NCBI RefSeq assembly: GCF_041051975.1
Contig: NZ_CP163435.1
Span: forward strand, 4,960,001-5,024,000
DNA: 64,000 nucleotides
Direction: 5' to 3'
Source of the DNA: Streptomyces sp. R21
Lineage (GTDB): Bacteria; Actinomycetota; Actinomycetes; Streptomycetales; Streptomycetaceae
Shown: piece after piece, positions 63,952-64,000 of the stretch
Layout: each line of letters opens with the position of its first letter
Position numbering within the stretch: the stretch's first letter is position 1
Translations under genes and position numbers: made by a program
Notes under the pieces: generated by a model
What the model was told of the DNA's origin: nothing
What the model saw: the letters and a program-made list of their open reading frames with translations, nothing else
Databases searched by the model: none

Positions 63952-63966
63952 GAGCCATCCCCCGAC

Positions 63967-64000
63967 TCAGCCGTCCATGCCTGCCAGCACCAGCGGAAGC
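63967..64000 (-). CDS. Possible C-terminal end of a convergent gene (partial)
   Basis: On the minus strand the last 34 bases can be read as LPLVLAGMDG followed by a TGA stop at 63969-63967. The frame is open to the window edge. Position beside a shared terminator supports a convergent gene entering from the right, but ten residues are too few to identify it or prove coding. Confidence 0.3.
   Translation of the reverse strand, partial: LPLVLAGMDG

Noticed and set aside
1..64000. CRISPR arrays, insertion sequences, prophage, tRNA or rRNA genes
   Set aside because: No spaced direct-repeat array, transposase, integrase, phage structural gene, cloverleaf or rRNA-like segment was found. The Rpn-like gene at 47357 is transposase-related in fold but has no flanking inverted repeats.

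Overview
The window is chromosomal DNA from a high-GC actinomycete, almost certainly a Streptomyces. Evidence: very high GC, many GTG starts, GTGA/ATGA translational coupling, paired XRE/DUF397 regulators, SARP and SpoIIE-type regulators, a snapalysin/LysR pair, a PHO box, a single in-frame TTA (bldA) codon, and a consensus parS site beside aspS. The parS site, together with metG, aspS and a large FadE in one neighbourhood, fits the conserved core arm near oriC. I see no tRNA, rRNA, CRISPR array, insertion sequence, prophage or biosynthetic gene cluster.

Layout. 0-7.2 kb is a cell-envelope regulatory island. It holds the end of a secreted protein, a membrane L7/L12-like protein, an ECF sigma factor coupled to a membrane protein with an inactivated L,D-transpeptidase domain, a divergent true L,D-transpeptidase lipoprotein, and a SigE-family sigma factor coupled to a membrane protein (with a secreted paralogue upstream) and to a penicillin-binding protein whose transpeptidase half is broken. 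7.4-12.3 kb is accessory-looking: an XRE-TPR regulator divergent from a 50-residue exported peptide, a Uma2 nuclease-fold protein, an unknown charged protein and a first WhiJ/AbaA-type cassette (DUF397, XRE, ATPase). 12.3-17.8 kb has an M20 amidohydrolase, an epimerase with a putative zinc knuckle, a TPR-like protein and a two-component system.

17.9-25.2 kb holds glycosyltransferases, a methyltransferase, a cytochrome b561/sulfite-oxidase fusion, a GT-C-like membrane protein and a PP2C phosphatase. 25.3-32.5 kb has a secreted SH3-like protein, a membrane protein, a MocR regulator with a divergent hydrolase, an EEP nuclease/phosphatase-fold protein and an FUSC protein. 32.6-36.7 kb holds snpA/snpR and a PhoX-type phosphatase with a PHO box. 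36.8-45.1 kb has a VWA protein, metG, small enzymes, an Lrp regulator with a luciferase-like monooxygenase/deaminase pair, and a pectate lyase. 45.2-48.3 kb is a second WhiJ/AbaA cassette followed by an Rpn-family protein carrying the TTA codon. 48.3-64 kb returns to core genes: intradiol dioxygenase, aspS, parS, a PAS-GAF-PP2C-ATPase regulator, AI-2E family protein, pirin, SseB, FadE, M18 aminopeptidase, DUF6458, a large SARP and a DUF4232 lipoprotein.

The most promising undescribed candidates are the XRE-TPR/exported-peptide pair with a palindromic intergenic site (possible peptide signalling) and the sigma-factor island in which two peptidoglycan enzymes have lost catalytic residues and may act as sensors. 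All functional statements rest on motifs read by eye; no database search was run.
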